This document shows, one piece after another, positions 1 to 11,725 of a stretch of 64,000 nt of DNA. The stretch's first letter is position 1, and each line of letters opens with the position of its first letter. Both the position numbers and the translations under genes were made by a program. The stretch comes from Echinometra lucunter (lineage: Eukaryota > Echinodermata > Echinoidea > Camarodonta > Echinometridae). The notes beneath the pieces were generated by a model. It ran no database searches, was not told the DNA's origin, and saw only the letters and a program-made list of their open reading frames with translations. The DNA lies in assembly GCA_029962745.1 (NCBI GenBank), contig CM057161.1:6957876-7021875 (forward strand), given 5' to 3'.

Positions 1-38
1 ATCCCTTTAAGTTTCGTATTTCATGTTGGGTCGGTATT

Positions 39-668
39 GTATCAAAGAGGCGAAATAGACTTTGTAGTTGTATACATGCAGCTATGTTGACATAATTTTC
101 ATCATGATATTATATCTTATGCAGTGTGCGTGGTTGTAAAGATTAAACAAACCAAGTACATACCAAATGCAGGTGTGTAGGCAGCAAACTCGTGTTACAA
201 CTTTCTGTCAGCTTTGTTCCATTCATCCGTATAATACTGTTACTATCAATAAACTGACATTGACGTTTAGCGTGCTTCTAAAGGTGTAACAAACCAAGTA
301 CACAACAAGTGCAAGCAGTAAAACTTTGTGTTTACTTTGTTCCTCGTCTGTATATAATTGATAGCATATCAAATATGAACTATATGTTAATATGAAAGAT
401 TATAAGATAAGGGCTGTTGCGAGATCCTTTCCGAAGTAAGTCCTAAAGCTTAAGGCCTTTTTATTGTTGTATTTGTGTTAAGCGGCTGCTGTATCAAGAA
501 AGAGAAATAGACTTCATGTTGTATACAGCGATCTTGCCTTAATTTTCATCATAATATTCTTTTCAATTCAGTGTGCGTCGTCCTATACAGATGAAACAAA
601 CCAATTACGCACCAAGTGCAGATGTGCAGGCAGCAAATCTTATCTGTTAACTTTGTGCCATTCATCTG
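39..668. repeat. Diverged direct repeat, two main copies
   Basis: Positions 39-228 and 492-668 align along their length. They share a block reading roughly GAAATAGACTT, then AATTTTCATCAT, CAGTGTGCGT, AAACAAACCAA and CCATTCATC, in the same order. A third partial copy lies near 275-400, and a weaker relative near 3390-3460. No coding potential was recognised. This is an old local duplication or a low-copy transposon remnant. Confidence 0.6.
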
Positions 669-735
669 CGTGTTCTCATTATCAACTGATAGCATGTAAA
701 TATGAACTATTCTGCATTATGACTGTGATGCATGA

Positions 736-1384
736 TGTGAAGAATTTGTACGTTTTTTCTTGCTTTAAGTCAGAATGCTTTTACAATATATCTTTCAGTA
801 AGCAAGGCCAAATATTGAGAGCCACTACAATCATGACATCATAAAAATGCTCGTACGTTGATGTATACTTCCAGAGCGGTGCCATTTTGAAAGGCTCAGG
901 ATAAAACTGACCTATTCCGATTCTACCACCGTCCCCATTGTGTAAGGGCATAAAATGAGTAAAACGTCGCGAGGTGTTGCCTCTATGGCGTTTGAGATCT
1001 GCGTTGCTTTTCAAATGAGCTATAAAAATTGATAGGATATTATCATGACTATCAAAGGTATACACTGGTTCCATTCATTATTATTCAAATTGTGCTTTTT
1101 TTTTTTAAAATCAACATTGATGTATAAACTGATCAACCAGCAACCGCCTCATGATTATTGTAAATTTTAAGATAACCAGTATGATACAAGGCAGAAAAAT
1201 ACTAAATCGTTACTATTGTCTAAGGTGAGAATGGAATATGGCAAGTCATCTATATCATTTGCAGGCTCTGTATAGTATGGAATAGTTTACCAAAAAATAT
1301 TAGGCAGCTAAAACACTCTCCGCTCATTCTCTACAGCAATAAAATCCATTTATTTTTATTCAGTATCCTTACTAGCATTGCTAT
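736..1384. other. Non-coding stretch, nothing recognised
   Basis: AT-rich DNA between the direct repeats and the 271-bp array. The only open frames are short and have no recognisable protein signature. Confidence 0.5.
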
Positions 1385-2465
1385 CTAGTGGTGTCTTAAT
1401 ACCAAAGACATGTGTGTTTCAAAATAATGTATATAGTATATAGACAAAACCTCACAATGAAAATACAACGTCATGTAAACTTTTTGCGGGACTTTTTGCC
1501 GTCTCCATTTCCATTGGCTCTTTGAAACAATGGTGTTTTTTTTTTTTTTGTTAACAAAATTAACTTCTTTGAAAAGTTGTGCATCCCCCGGTAGAGTATT
1601 TATAGTATTTATTGTTGTAAGGGCACCACACCTTACTAGCAGCATTGCTATCTAGTGGTGTATTAGTAACAAAGATATGTGCGTTTCCAAATAATGTATA
1701 TAGTATACAGACAAAACCTCACAATGAAAATACAACATCATGTAAACTTTTTGCGGGACTTTTTGCCGTCTCCATTTCCATTGGCTCTTTGAAACAATGG
1801 TGTTTTTTGTTGTTGTTGTTGTTAACAAAATTAACTTCTTTGAAAAGTTGTGCATCACCCGGTAGAGTATTTATAGTATTTATTGTTGTAAGGGCACCAC
1901 ACCTTACTAGCAGCATTGTTATCTAGTGGTGTATTAGTAACAAAGATTATGTGCGTTTCAAAATAATGTATATAGTATACAGACAAAACCTCACAATGAA
2001 AATACAACATCATGTAAACTTTTTGCGGGACTTTTTGCCGTCTCCATTTCCATTGGCTCTTTGAAACAATGGTGTTTTTTGTTGTTGTTGTTGTTAACAA
2101 AATTAACTTCTTTGAAAAGTTGTGCATCCCCCGGTAGAGTATTTATAGTATTTATTGTTGTAAGGGCACCACACCTTCCTAGCAGCATTGTTATCTAGTG
2201 GTGTATTAGTAACAAAGATATGTGCGTTTCAAAATAATGTATATAGTATACAGACAAAACCTCACAATGAAAATACAACATCATGTAAACTTTTTGCGGG
2301 ACTTTTTGCCGTCTCCATTTCCATTGGCTCTTTGAAACAATGGTGGTTTTTTGGGTTTTTTTTGTTAACAAAATTAACTTCTTTGAAAAGTTGTGCATCC
2401 GCCGGTAGAGTATTTATAGTATTTATTGTTGTAAGGGCACAACACCTTACTAGCAGCATTGTTAT
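1385..2465. repeat. Tandem array, about 271-bp unit, four copies
   Basis: The landmark CTAGTGGTG recurs at 1385, 1652, 1923, 2195 and 2466, giving periods of 267, 271, 272 and 271 bp. Units are nearly identical apart from a variable T/GTT tract near each centre (poly-T, then GTT repeats, then G-interrupted T). The outer edges share the reading GTGTCTTAATACCAA, unlike the inner junctions, which read GTGTATTAGTAAC. Short open frames recur once per unit on both strands but look like by-products of the repeat. Confidence 0.93.
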
Positions 2466-2749
2466 CTAGTGGTGTCTTAATACCAAGGATAGAATTAAAG
2501 TCAGTATTTGTTCACAGAATCGCGATGTACATGATACTATGAGAGTTCGTGCCACATTGTCCGTTTGCTTGGCTCGTTCCCTGCTTTTTTAAATGTTGTC
2601 CGTTTAATTCAGGTGAGTCGTCTCTACATTATTTGTTTATATTGATAAAACTACTGGAAATGTTACTCCAAACTTGTCACCATTATACCCATCCAGATAA
2701 TATTAAGGACAACTTGTGGATAAAGTCAAATAAGTATATGGATAGTCGT

Positions 2750-2991
2750 CAGGGCCGTACGCACAATTTTTTTCCTGGGGGCAAGCCGCGTAAAATTTCT
2801 TGAAGAAGCTCAAAAGCGAGGGAGCGAAGCACCGAGCTGGTCACGAGGGTGCTTTTGCTTTTTAAAAATTGAAATTGAACAATTTTGTGAACACTTTTCA
2901 TGGATTTTGTGAAAATTTTCAGTATAAAATGTAAATTTTCAACTTTTCTGGAGGGCAACTGCCGCCCCCCCCCCCGCTGCGTACGGCCATG
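2750..2991. mobile_element. hAT-like MITE, GGCCGTACGCA family, copy 1
   Basis: The element is bounded by inverted ends CAGGGCCGTACGCA and TGCGTACGGCCATG. Flanking 8-mers ATAGTCGT and GAAGTCGT match at 6 of 8 positions, consistent with a hAT-type 8-bp target duplication. The interior carries a block also found in the copies at 8.56 kb and 13.7 kb (GGGAGC.AAGCACCGAGCTGGTCACGAGG). It has no coding capacity, so it would be non-autonomous. Confidence 0.75.
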
Positions 2992-5957
2992 GAAGTCGTT
3001 GACTTTTGAATATGGCATAGGTTTGCACTTTATTTAGTTTAAGTTTGAGTAGGCCTCATGATTTCATCGACAGTATTTTGTAAACTGTCTGAATTTTGTG
3101 TAAGGAATTATTTAACCATAGAAACCTTTCATGTTCCAATTTTATACGCATTACTAAGTATTAAGAAATGCAAATCTACATAACAGTCCTCAAAGTCAAT
3201 ACAAATTCTTTAAGACAGGAAAATAGATATATACGAACGTTTTAAAGAATTTAATAATTTAGCACTAATGCAGGAGGAACTATTTCATAGACAAAATAAT
3301 GTTATGATCAGAAAAAGGTTTGTTGTTATTTTTTTTTGTTTTACTTTTTTTAGCGAGGTTACTTTACTAACAAAGGCCTTACTGTTAATTGGCCGGTGCT
3401 GTATGGGGAAGTAAAAGAGACCTCTCTAGATAGCGACCTTCACTTTATTTGATCCTGATATTTCGTTCCCAGTTTGCATGGTTCCAACTTTGTAACATAT
3501 TTATCGTTATAAACTTAGGATACGATATTAACAAGTTATGTACTATATCTGAAGAACTTCTGCGTCGTTCTAGTTCTAGTATAAGCCAAGATGACACTTT
3601 TATTATACATGTAGTACGTGCTATTCAAATGAGCAGATATAGCATGGCATCATTTAAACTGATATTGCAAATTAGCATGCGCTCAAGTATCTCGTTGGCA
3701 ACATACAAGTACGCTGTGCAGGCCCGATCGAAAGTTGTAAAATCAGTCTTGTATTTGTTTCCTTTTTGTCTTGCATACACTGAGAAAAACATGTTGTTGT
3801 ATATGGCTGGATTATGTTTAATATTAAGCGATCCCAATTGGACAAAACAGAACTTTATACAACTTCATTATAATGCGAAGTATAGAGGATATAATAGTAT
3901 CGTTTTAGTCGTTACAGTACAGTAGTAGTAACAGTAGTAAAAGAAAGTAAAATAATGTATTTACAGAAGAAAAAGAAGAAAGAGTACTAGTAGTAGTACT
4001 AGTACATACTAGCAGTAGAGTATAGTAGGGGTTCTCTGCCATACATAGCACCAACGGTTCCAATACCATGCGTACAGGATTTCACTTAAAGAGGAACCAT
4101 GTGTGAAATTGCTGCAACGTTCATGGCGAAAAACGTGAAAAATATTGGAGTATATATATTACTAACGGTGAAAATAAATGCCATTTTAAAAATGGCAATG
4201 CATTTTAGCTATTACGCCATTAGTAGACAACTCCTGCTTACCATGAAGTATATTGGGTCCTTTTGCTATAGCAAGTACGGCCGCCTCATCACCTAACTTT
4301 ATGTATTTCATGACACTTGCAAAACTTCTGCGCTTTGCGTGAAAGGAAACGTCAGTGGATTTTTCCCCTGAGAACCGTGGTATAGTAGTTGTATTAGTAG
4401 TAGCAGCAGCAGCATATAGCCACAACAGTAGTATGAGAGCTATATTGTTATTACTATTATTTTTGTTATTTCATCTTGTTATTCGTATTATCATCATAAC
4501 TTGGGCTCATTATGATTATGCTCATTATTACTGCAAATGTTGTTATATCGTCTCCACCATTGCTGTTGTTATTGTAGCCGCTATTGTTGTCAGCATCAGC
4601 ATTACCAATTTCATCATGAAAATTCGAAAGAATTTTCCAACAAATACTGTTAGCTACCCAAACTGATGAATGCAGTCATGGGGTAATGATAAAAATGTTT
4701 GATTTCAGGCCAAATAAACTTCATTCGTAATTCTTTGCCCGGTTATTATATATATTTACTCTGTTGGAGTGTTCGATGTAATTTAAAGATTTTCCCTTGT
4801 TTTTCTACATGGAGATGCTATTTTGACATCTTTAAAACTGATGCTCTCTCTCTCTCTTTCCATTTTTAATATTTTTATAAATGTCATTAATATAAGTACT
4901 CAGGAGGCTCAAAACCATGTGAGAGTGAATGGCATGAATAATTTCTTTATATTGTCTTCATGTAATATTAAAATTGATTGTATTTCAGAACAAAAATATG
5001 AAAATAACAATTTTGAGGCTCTCCAAAAACAGGAAGGGACGGGAACGAGAAACTGAAGTATTACTTTGCTTGGATTTTGGAAACAAATTCCACCAAATAG
5101 TGCGTGAATCTTTTAAACAGAGCTGTTATTTTGATAGTAAACGTTATCATCCTTGGCCAATAAACCCCATCCCAAAGATGGAAATTGACAAGAAATATTT
5201 AAAAGACGGGCTAGTAATGCCTGTATACGTCGCTAACTGTTGAGTCGAGTTTTAGGTATCTCCTGGACTTGCTCAGTCATAGCAACAGAATGTGCATTCT
5301 ATTCCATTTAAAGTTGTAGTTTTTGTTCGCATGTACCTGTATGCATTCAAGTACATTTTTTCTAAGTAATCACAATAATTCCTTTTGATTTAGCAAATAA
5401 AATGCTATATAGCAGAACGGCATAGGTGACGAATATTATTGTGCACTGTAGTGTAAAAGCACCAAATTGTTACAAAGGTGAAGCAACAAATACTCATGAT
5501 ATTTGCAACACCGAAACACTTACAAAACTTGCTTCTTGGAGTAATCTTCCATGATCCATTCTTCACAATGTCGACGATGAAATTTCGCCCGTCAAAAGTT
5601 ATCGAACCGCTTCGTGAACCGGCCTGCTTGGCCAGTGAAGAATTGCCTATTCAGAGCGCGCATGCACGTTATAGACAAGATATTTTCAAAGCTCCCTTTT
5701 AAAGACTCTTGTGATGGTGTTATAAGCAGTTTCACTCAGAAACACAGCTGGCGGGTCTTGTCAAAGAAATAAAAAGCCAACTATTCTTCAAACCCTTACA
5801 ATGGCATCAATATAATGTCTAGCCATTAATGGGAGCACTGAAGTCATGGAAGGTGGGGTCGAAAATCCAGAAACAACTCAAGTAGTGAGGGATGCTCTTC
5901 CTTCTTCCTCGGACAGTGTCGGACTTCCCCAATATCTTTCATCAAGTTCGATCAAGG
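2992..5957. other. Non-coding AT-rich stretch with short GTA/GTT runs
   Basis: Contains AGT/AGTA-rich patches near 3920-4020 and GTA/GCA plus ATT-rich simple sequence at 4380-4620. The longest open frame (3449-3925, plus strand) has no recognisable domain, no clear start context and a composition typical of chance AT-rich frames. A frame at 5478-5702 also resembles nothing known to me. Confidence 0.5.
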
Positions 5958-6004
5958 GGGGGGGGGGGGGGGTGGGGGGGGGGGTATATGCCCAATACAT
6001 TATG

Positions 6005-6216
6005 CACTGACAAAAATTGCGAGTCCGATTGACGCGGAGAAAAGTCCATTGGGCCACACTCCGTTGACCCGGAATAGGGTAAAAAGTGATCCGGCATTCG
6101 TCCTTAAGTTTCGAATCCGGGTCACATTGACTCTTTCCTGATCAATGTTTGACCCGGAACAGAGTATAGCCCCAAGTGACTCTTCCGTGTCAATCTAACT
6201 CGGGATTTACACAGTG
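6005..6216. mobile_element. MITE with CACTG terminal inverted repeats
   Basis: The ends are imperfect inverted repeats of about 28 bp: CACTGACAAAAATTGCGAGT on the left, and on the right a sequence whose complement begins CACTGTGTAAATCCCGAGT and ends GATTGAC. Inner hairpin parts include GACCCGGAA and its complement-like TTCCGGGTC forms. A G-tract of about 40 bp lies just upstream (5957-5985). No convincing target duplication was seen, so the superfamily is unassigned. Confidence 0.6.
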
Positions 6217-8550
6217 TGATTTATGACTTTATGGATTTGGTATCATAAAGACATCTATACAGCGAAATTATTTGCGGCAGCGCTAAGAATCAGTCATGGC
6301 AAAATAATTTTGGCGCCGAGAGTTAAAAATGTAAAATACACAGAATAGTCTACGGATACGCCCATTCAAGAATTTAGATTTTAAAAAGGATATACCCTCT
6401 CTGCGTCATGGGGAGAAGAATTGCGATTTGGTTTCTTTATAGCCATTATCATACTGGTTGTACATGGAACCTTTGGGGGTTCTTGAAAATATAAAGAACT
6501 CTTTATAAAAAAACCCTTTTCTGTATAGGGTTCTGAATATGAGACGTTTATAAGGTTTCAAATGAAACATTTATTTTTTTCTAGGAATGTACAGGTATCA
6601 CTCAGAAGCAGGGCACGTGGGACATCTCCCATCCATTTCTCATGTCGGTGACTTTTCCGCTTTCGAATTTAGCGACTTTCTTGATCGCTGTAGTACAACG
6701 TAATGATCTCTTTGCGAGGGATGCCAATTCATTTAAAGTGACCAGTCAGACTTAAATTGTTATTGTCAGCAACATACAAGTAGCATCGTTTTAGCCCAGA
6801 AAGTACATTTCATTAGTAGCAAGTTGTTTGCGTACATTTAAAAAAATCCTTCAGTGGAAGATATTTCTCAAATGAAGAAAAAAATTAATTAATTTTAACC
6901 TCGACTTTCCATCCTATATCGCCCCATCTGCTACCATGGACTATATACACCCAGTTGATTTTGGGACTGTAAAGCGTATGTCATGAATTCCCTATTTATA
7001 TTCAATTCTTCCTCTCTATAAAGAATGACACTTCACTGATCTATGAACCCTTCAGATCTGTACTGCATTACTCTTTGTTCAGTATTTATTTATTTATTTT
7101 GGAGGGGGGAGGGTATACATGCATCCCTCTATTGTTACTTCTATTTTCCTTGTGCTCCCCGTTATTAAACGTCTCTAATTTTTCCCAAGACTCAAGTGTT
7201 TGTCCATGTGAAAATTGATAGCGAGTCCTTACACGGGCGCCTGTATTGCTTGCAAAATTGGTCAAAAACAACTAAGATTTCAAAGGTAGCTGAGAAAAGA
7301 ATTGTGTACCCAAATCCGCAATAATCATGATAATATTCGACCGAGAGCTTCTTGTTGCGTTAATTGGCCGGCAACAGCCTCATGCTATTAACAATGGTAT
7401 TTAGAGCATTACGGCATGTGGTCCGAAAACGGAGGTGACCGAATTGTCCTGGGGAATGTAAAATTGCTACCTCCTTATACATTTTCAAATCAACTTATTT
7501 TTGGAAAGTGTTTCCATATCTGGTATTTGTACCAATCTTGGTGCTTTTACAAAAAAGTGCACAATTCTGGCGTATGTCACTTTACTATGCTCACACTAAA
7601 AGGTTGTTTTATATTGTTCAGCACGTGTAAAATGCTTATATATTTCCAGTATCATCAAGAAATAAGAAACTAAAATGCTTTTTTAAAAAGGACGAAAAAA
7701 AAAAGCCAAGAAAGGATATATGAACTATGTATAATAAAAGATATAACAAGATTACAATACTGTGGAGTCATGTTTTCTATGTACGAGTATTGCCGTATAT
7801 CGTGAAGAATGAAGTGCCCCAAAATCATTTTCCAACTTAATATCCTGGATAATCGGTAATACAAAGAAAGCCCAACCACAAGTCTGCTTAAGGTGTACAG
7901 GTATGTGAGGGTTTGTTTGTGTATGTGTGTGTGGGGGGGGGGGGGGGGCAGCACTTATGGCTTTCCTATATACATAGAGATATAGCAAAGCATGGACATT
8001 CCTAAAAGTTTTGAGCTTGAAATTGACACTTAGATTTGTAATCCCAAATAATTATTACAAGTCAAAAAGTAGATGGTATATAATATGAGCGAAGTGAATG
8101 ATTTTCTTTTACAATATGACAGGGTTTATTGATTTCAATCCAATAACATACAGGATCGGTCCCATTTTGAAAGGTCATCTCATTATCATTTTGATAACTA
8201 TTTACAGAAAAGCTATGGAGAAAGGAAGGAGAGAAAAAATGAACACAAACCCAAACATTCTTTATAACTAAATGCGATTTTGAATTATCTCTTTATGTTT
8301 CACCCCCAGTACTTACGACATTACTCTTTTTCATCCGGAATAATTATGATACATCAAAGTAAATCAAAGCATCGTTACATGTAACTGTCCTCACAATAAC
8401 ATAGGCCTATGCACAATTTCTAACATCATCGGAGGGGGGCATGTATCATTATGACCCCTTTTTTCTCATGACAGCATACACAAACATCATAATAGCTAAT
8501 ACGTAATTTCTCAATTATACTCGTTTTAGACCAGTACAGAATGATACAAA
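6217..8550. other. Non-coding stretch, nothing recognised
   Basis: AT-rich sequence with scattered homopolymers (a G-tract near 7932-7949). No splice-bounded coding exon or recognisable protein frame was found on either strand. Confidence 0.45.
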
Positions 8551-8560
8551 TCTTTATACC

Positions 8561-9009
8561 TAAGGCCGTACGCAGGAGGTATTTTCCGGGGCGGGGCAAA
8601 ATACGGCAATTGTATATCAGTGGTATGCAAGCGAAGGAGCAAAGCAACCAAACTGTTCACGAGGTTGTTTGTTTGTTTGTTTGTTTGTTTGTTTGTTTTT
8701 TGCATTTTGAACATTAAACACGGACCAGGCATGCCAGGGGAGCGTGACATGAAGAGTCTTGTCGGTGATTTTCACCGACTAATTTGCTCTCAGCCAATCA
8801 GATGCAAGGATTTTCAGTAGCTTGTAACAATAACATTGTCAGCGAAAATCACTGACAAAACTCTTCATGAAATGTTCCCCTGGTGCATACTTTCGATGGA
8901 CTTTGTGGAAAATCTTCAGTAAAAAAAAAAATCAAATTCAAATTCGGCAGGAAAGGGAACTGGCCCCTGCCTCTACCACCCCCATCCCTTCCCGCTACGT
9001 ACGGCTATG
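8561..9009. mobile_element. hAT-like MITE, GGCCGTACGCA family, copy 2, interrupted
   Basis: The left end AAGGCCGTACGCAGG and right end CTACGTACGGCTATG pair as inverted repeats. The shared interior block (GAAGGAGCAAAGCAACCAA..GTTCACGAGG) places it in the family of 2750-2991. It is longer than its relatives because a GTTT microsatellite (about 8666-8698) and a complete second foldback element (8734-8883) sit inside it. Confidence 0.7.
8734..8883. mobile_element. 150-bp foldback MITE nested in another MITE
   Basis: The element begins CCAGGGGAGCGTGACATGAA and ends in the near-complement TTCATGAAATGTTCCCCTGG. A second inner pair is TTGTCGGTGATTTTC with AAAATCACTGACAA, so the strand folds almost end to end. 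The loop holds GCTCTCAGCCAATCAGATGC, a block also present in the element at 36559. Its position inside the 8561-9009 element shows it arrived later. Confidence 0.8.
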
Positions 9010-9980
9010 CTTATAATAACGTGCCATTTCTTTTTTATCTTTACGTCTTTATCAAAAGATAACTTTTTAACAAAAACATGGAAGGAACAAAGATGTGATA
9101 TAAAACGTAACTTTTACAAAGTCAAAATCAATTTACGACTATAAGAACAAGTATTAATCATAAAAACAAATTAGAATCATACCACATAAAATAAAGTCAC
9201 AACATAATCATAGCCATAGTCATAATTTATCATTTCCTGTTTATATGATGAGGTAATTATAAGAAATAGAAGAAAAAAAATCAAATCAAACAGTGGACTG
9301 CTAAATACCACTGACCTGTTTTTTCAGAATTTATAGGTAACTAATGTATCCAGAACGAAAATTACGAGAAATTCAGCGTCATGAAACAATCCAAATAAGT
9401 TGCATACTAATGATCACATCTTGTGAGTATAATCAACGTCTATATGCTTGCAGAACAAAAAAAAAACTAACAAAATAAAACAAAATACAAAAATTGGCGA
9501 AACATCAGAAAAATGCACAGTAATAGTCTATATATGAGTAAATCTTACTTTAAAAATGCTGGGGGTGAGGATCGAGGGAATCCCTAATCCATTGAGGCTT
9601 TACACTTCCAAATATGAAGTAGAGTGGAAAGTTGGTAATCCCGACTCGAAGGCAAAAAAATTTCCAATCGAATCCCAGCCACTTCTTTTTCTTTACGGAA
9701 GTATATATATCAGCAGAAAACTGTAGCCCACTCCCTTCCCCTCTTCCTGTTTTTACAGTTTTCAAAGACTTCTAAAAAAAAAACAAAGAGACGAAACTCA
9801 CCCCTAAAATCCCATTCCCCCCCCCCAAAAAAAAAAAAAAAAATCAAAACAAAAACAAAAACAAATATCTTTCTTCCGTTCCAGTGAAGTCGTGCCATCG
9901 AAGAAAAAAGTTGTTCCTTTACTGTATCCTCATATGTTTGAGTTTGTGAACGCGTGTTTAGGATGTCCTCTCGTATTCCT
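9010..9980. other. Non-coding AT-rich stretch
   Basis: A-rich sequence with several poly-A runs and a C-tract followed by a long A-run at about 9817-9842. No gene was recognised. Confidence 0.45.
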
Positions 9981-10116
9981 TAAAGTTTGAAGTTTGAAGT
10001 TTCTTTTTTTTTTCCACATAATGCAAGTGACACAGTTGGAATAACAAAATAAAACAAATTTGCATATGAGAAATAATACATTTTACATATATCTCTAAGT
10101 ATTAACTTAAGTTAAA
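9981..10116 (-). mobile_element. Transposon 3'-end fragment, copy A
   Basis: Shares with 48356-48520 the ordered blocks AGTTTAAAGTTTCTTT-like start, CCACA.AATGCAA, GGAATAACAAAATA, CAAATTTGCATA, GAGAAATAATACATTTTACAT and GTATTAACTTAA. A T-rich start with a short repeated TTTGAAG unit resembles the 3' tail of a LINE-type element on the minus strand. The family name is unknown. Confidence 0.55.
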
Positions 10117-10213
10117 GGTATACCTATATGTTTGCGGATGGTAAATTCACTTAATACTAAGAATACGAAATATGTAAATGCTAAACTAAATTTCGCTAAC
10201 TGTTTGAACACCG

Positions 10214-10490
10214 ATGTGTTGGCTCAGTAGGTATAGCGTAGGTAGAGCGTCCGCCTCACAATCGGGAGGTCGTGGGTTCGAACCCGGCCGCGTCATACCA
10301 AAAGATATTAAAAGATGGGAGTTGCTGCTACCTTCTTTGGCGTTCAAGAATGAAAGGGACAGAGCAACGTCGATCTGGCGCTGCTCAGTGGCTGCCGCGG
10401 GCCCACGATCAATTGGGCAAAAAGAATTTCCATTTTCGGACAATAAAATTTGGAGACTATTATTGGAGAATATTATATTATTGTTAGCAA
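10214..10490 (+). mobile_element. tRNA-derived SINE
   Basis: A tRNA-like head contains a GGCTCAGTAGG A-box region, an anticodon-arm-like segment CGCCTCACAATCGGGAGG and a B box GGGTTCGAACCC. A small internal duplication (TAGGTATAGCGTAGGTAGAGCG) disrupts the D-arm. It is followed by a non-tRNA body (GGGAGTTGCTGCTACC..TTGGCGTTCAAG). The duplicated D-arm and appended body argue against a functional tRNA gene. Confidence 0.7.
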
Positions 10491-11560
10491 GAACCCCTTG
10501 CTTAGGTAAGTACAAAATGGCAAAACAATGGCGGGGATGAATGATACACAGAAAAATGGGAGGTACCGTACTCAAAATGGCGGAAATTTTAAACCACAAC
10601 ATATTCATCATTACAAATAAATGTCCACATGGTCAAGAAAAACAAAGGACTATGATAGGCCTACAGCAAATTTAAGCACAGTCCTTTGACGATAATATTG
10701 CTAAGGTTGAAAACACAATTATACAATTATACAATCGTCCATGGTCGCTGCTAGTCGATTACTGCTAGACTATCTTGCGTCGGAAATGCGGGCTAAGCGT
10801 ATCTATCAGAAGGGGTAGGATTGCCTATAGAGATAAAATGATAATAATAATATCAATAATAATAATAATAAACAATCCAATAGCATTGAAAGAATTTTCA
10901 AAAGGACATAAATGAATGTGGGAATGAATAAATTCATGAATAAACTAATGAATGAATAAATTAATGAATGAATCATTCAATCAATCAATCAATATTCCAG
11001 CAATCAACAACATGCCTTTGTAATCTCAAGAAAACAATAGATGTCTCGGCTTATAATATGCACAATTTATCTAAGATGCTATCAGTGCCCCTGGAAATCC
11101 AAGTAAGCCATCCTCCCCCCCCCCCCCCCCCCCCAAAAAAAAAAAAAGAGAGGAAAGAAAAAGAAAAGGCAAGGGGTATCAAGACTGAACATTCAATATC
11201 AATAAATATGATAAAATATGAATCCATCATTGGCTGAATACTGTTCTTGTGAAGTTGTGATTTCAATTTCTAAGGTGGGTGTTTTTGTTTTGTTTTTATT
11301 TGTTTTGTTGTGTTTTTTTTTTTCAACCATAAGAGGAGAAGATGAAGGGGAGGAACACTTAACATTACCAATATTACGACCCGCGGCGCCCGTCCGCCTG
11401 TTCCTTCTCCCTCCCCGGCCCTCCCCCGAGACGGCAACGTCATGGACTATCATCTCATGGACGTACCGCTCATTGTCCCCGGCCTATAGGTGGCGCAAAT
11501 CGTCAAGCTAGAACCACAGAAATAGAAGACGTAGAAAGCTCATGCGGACTCGAAAACATA
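10491..11560. other. Non-coding stretch with microsatellites and a GC-rich patch
   Basis: Includes ATA/AAT and AATG simple repeats at 10840-10995 and a C-tract followed by an A-tract near 11115-11150. A GC-rich patch at about 11370-11480 lies just upstream of the candidate promoter at 11.58 kb. No coding exon was identified with confidence. Confidence 0.45.
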
Positions 11561-11579
11561 GCCAGCGTTCGTACGGGGA

Positions 11580-11605
11580 TCACGTGATATCCGCCATCTT
11601 GGTTA
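11580..11605 (+). promoter_or_regulatory. Candidate TATA-less promoter: E-box plus YY1-type site
   Basis: The sequence ATCACGTGAT holds a palindromic CACGTG E-box. A few bases later comes CCGCCATCTTGG, which matches the well-known YY1 site often found just downstream of start sites of TATA-less housekeeping genes. About 120 bp downstream is an ATG followed by a consensus-like splice donor. Promoter activity is inferred. Confidence 0.45.
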
Positions 11606-11725
11606 GTCCTCTGTTTACGTCCGCTCACTGTATTTTCGGCCAGCTAGAATTTCTTGCATTTTTTTTACTGCTTTCTGAGCTCTGTGTTGTTTTTACGGCA
11701 TATAACTCTACCAGTCGTTAAGAGA

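Noticed and set aside
1645..2469. Recurrent 93-codon frames as a tandem gene family
   Set aside because: They recur once per 271-bp unit on both strands and vary with the T/GTT tract, so they follow from the repeat.
3449..3925. 158-codon plus-strand frame as a gene
   Set aside because: No domain, no splice or promoter context, composition expected of AT-rich chance frames.
5478..5702. 74-codon frame ending in a charged segment
   Set aside because: Somewhat protein-like, but without recognisable family, splice sites or GC rise.
10214..10290. Functional tRNA gene
   Set aside because: A and B boxes are present, but the D-arm contains a duplication and a SINE body follows directly.
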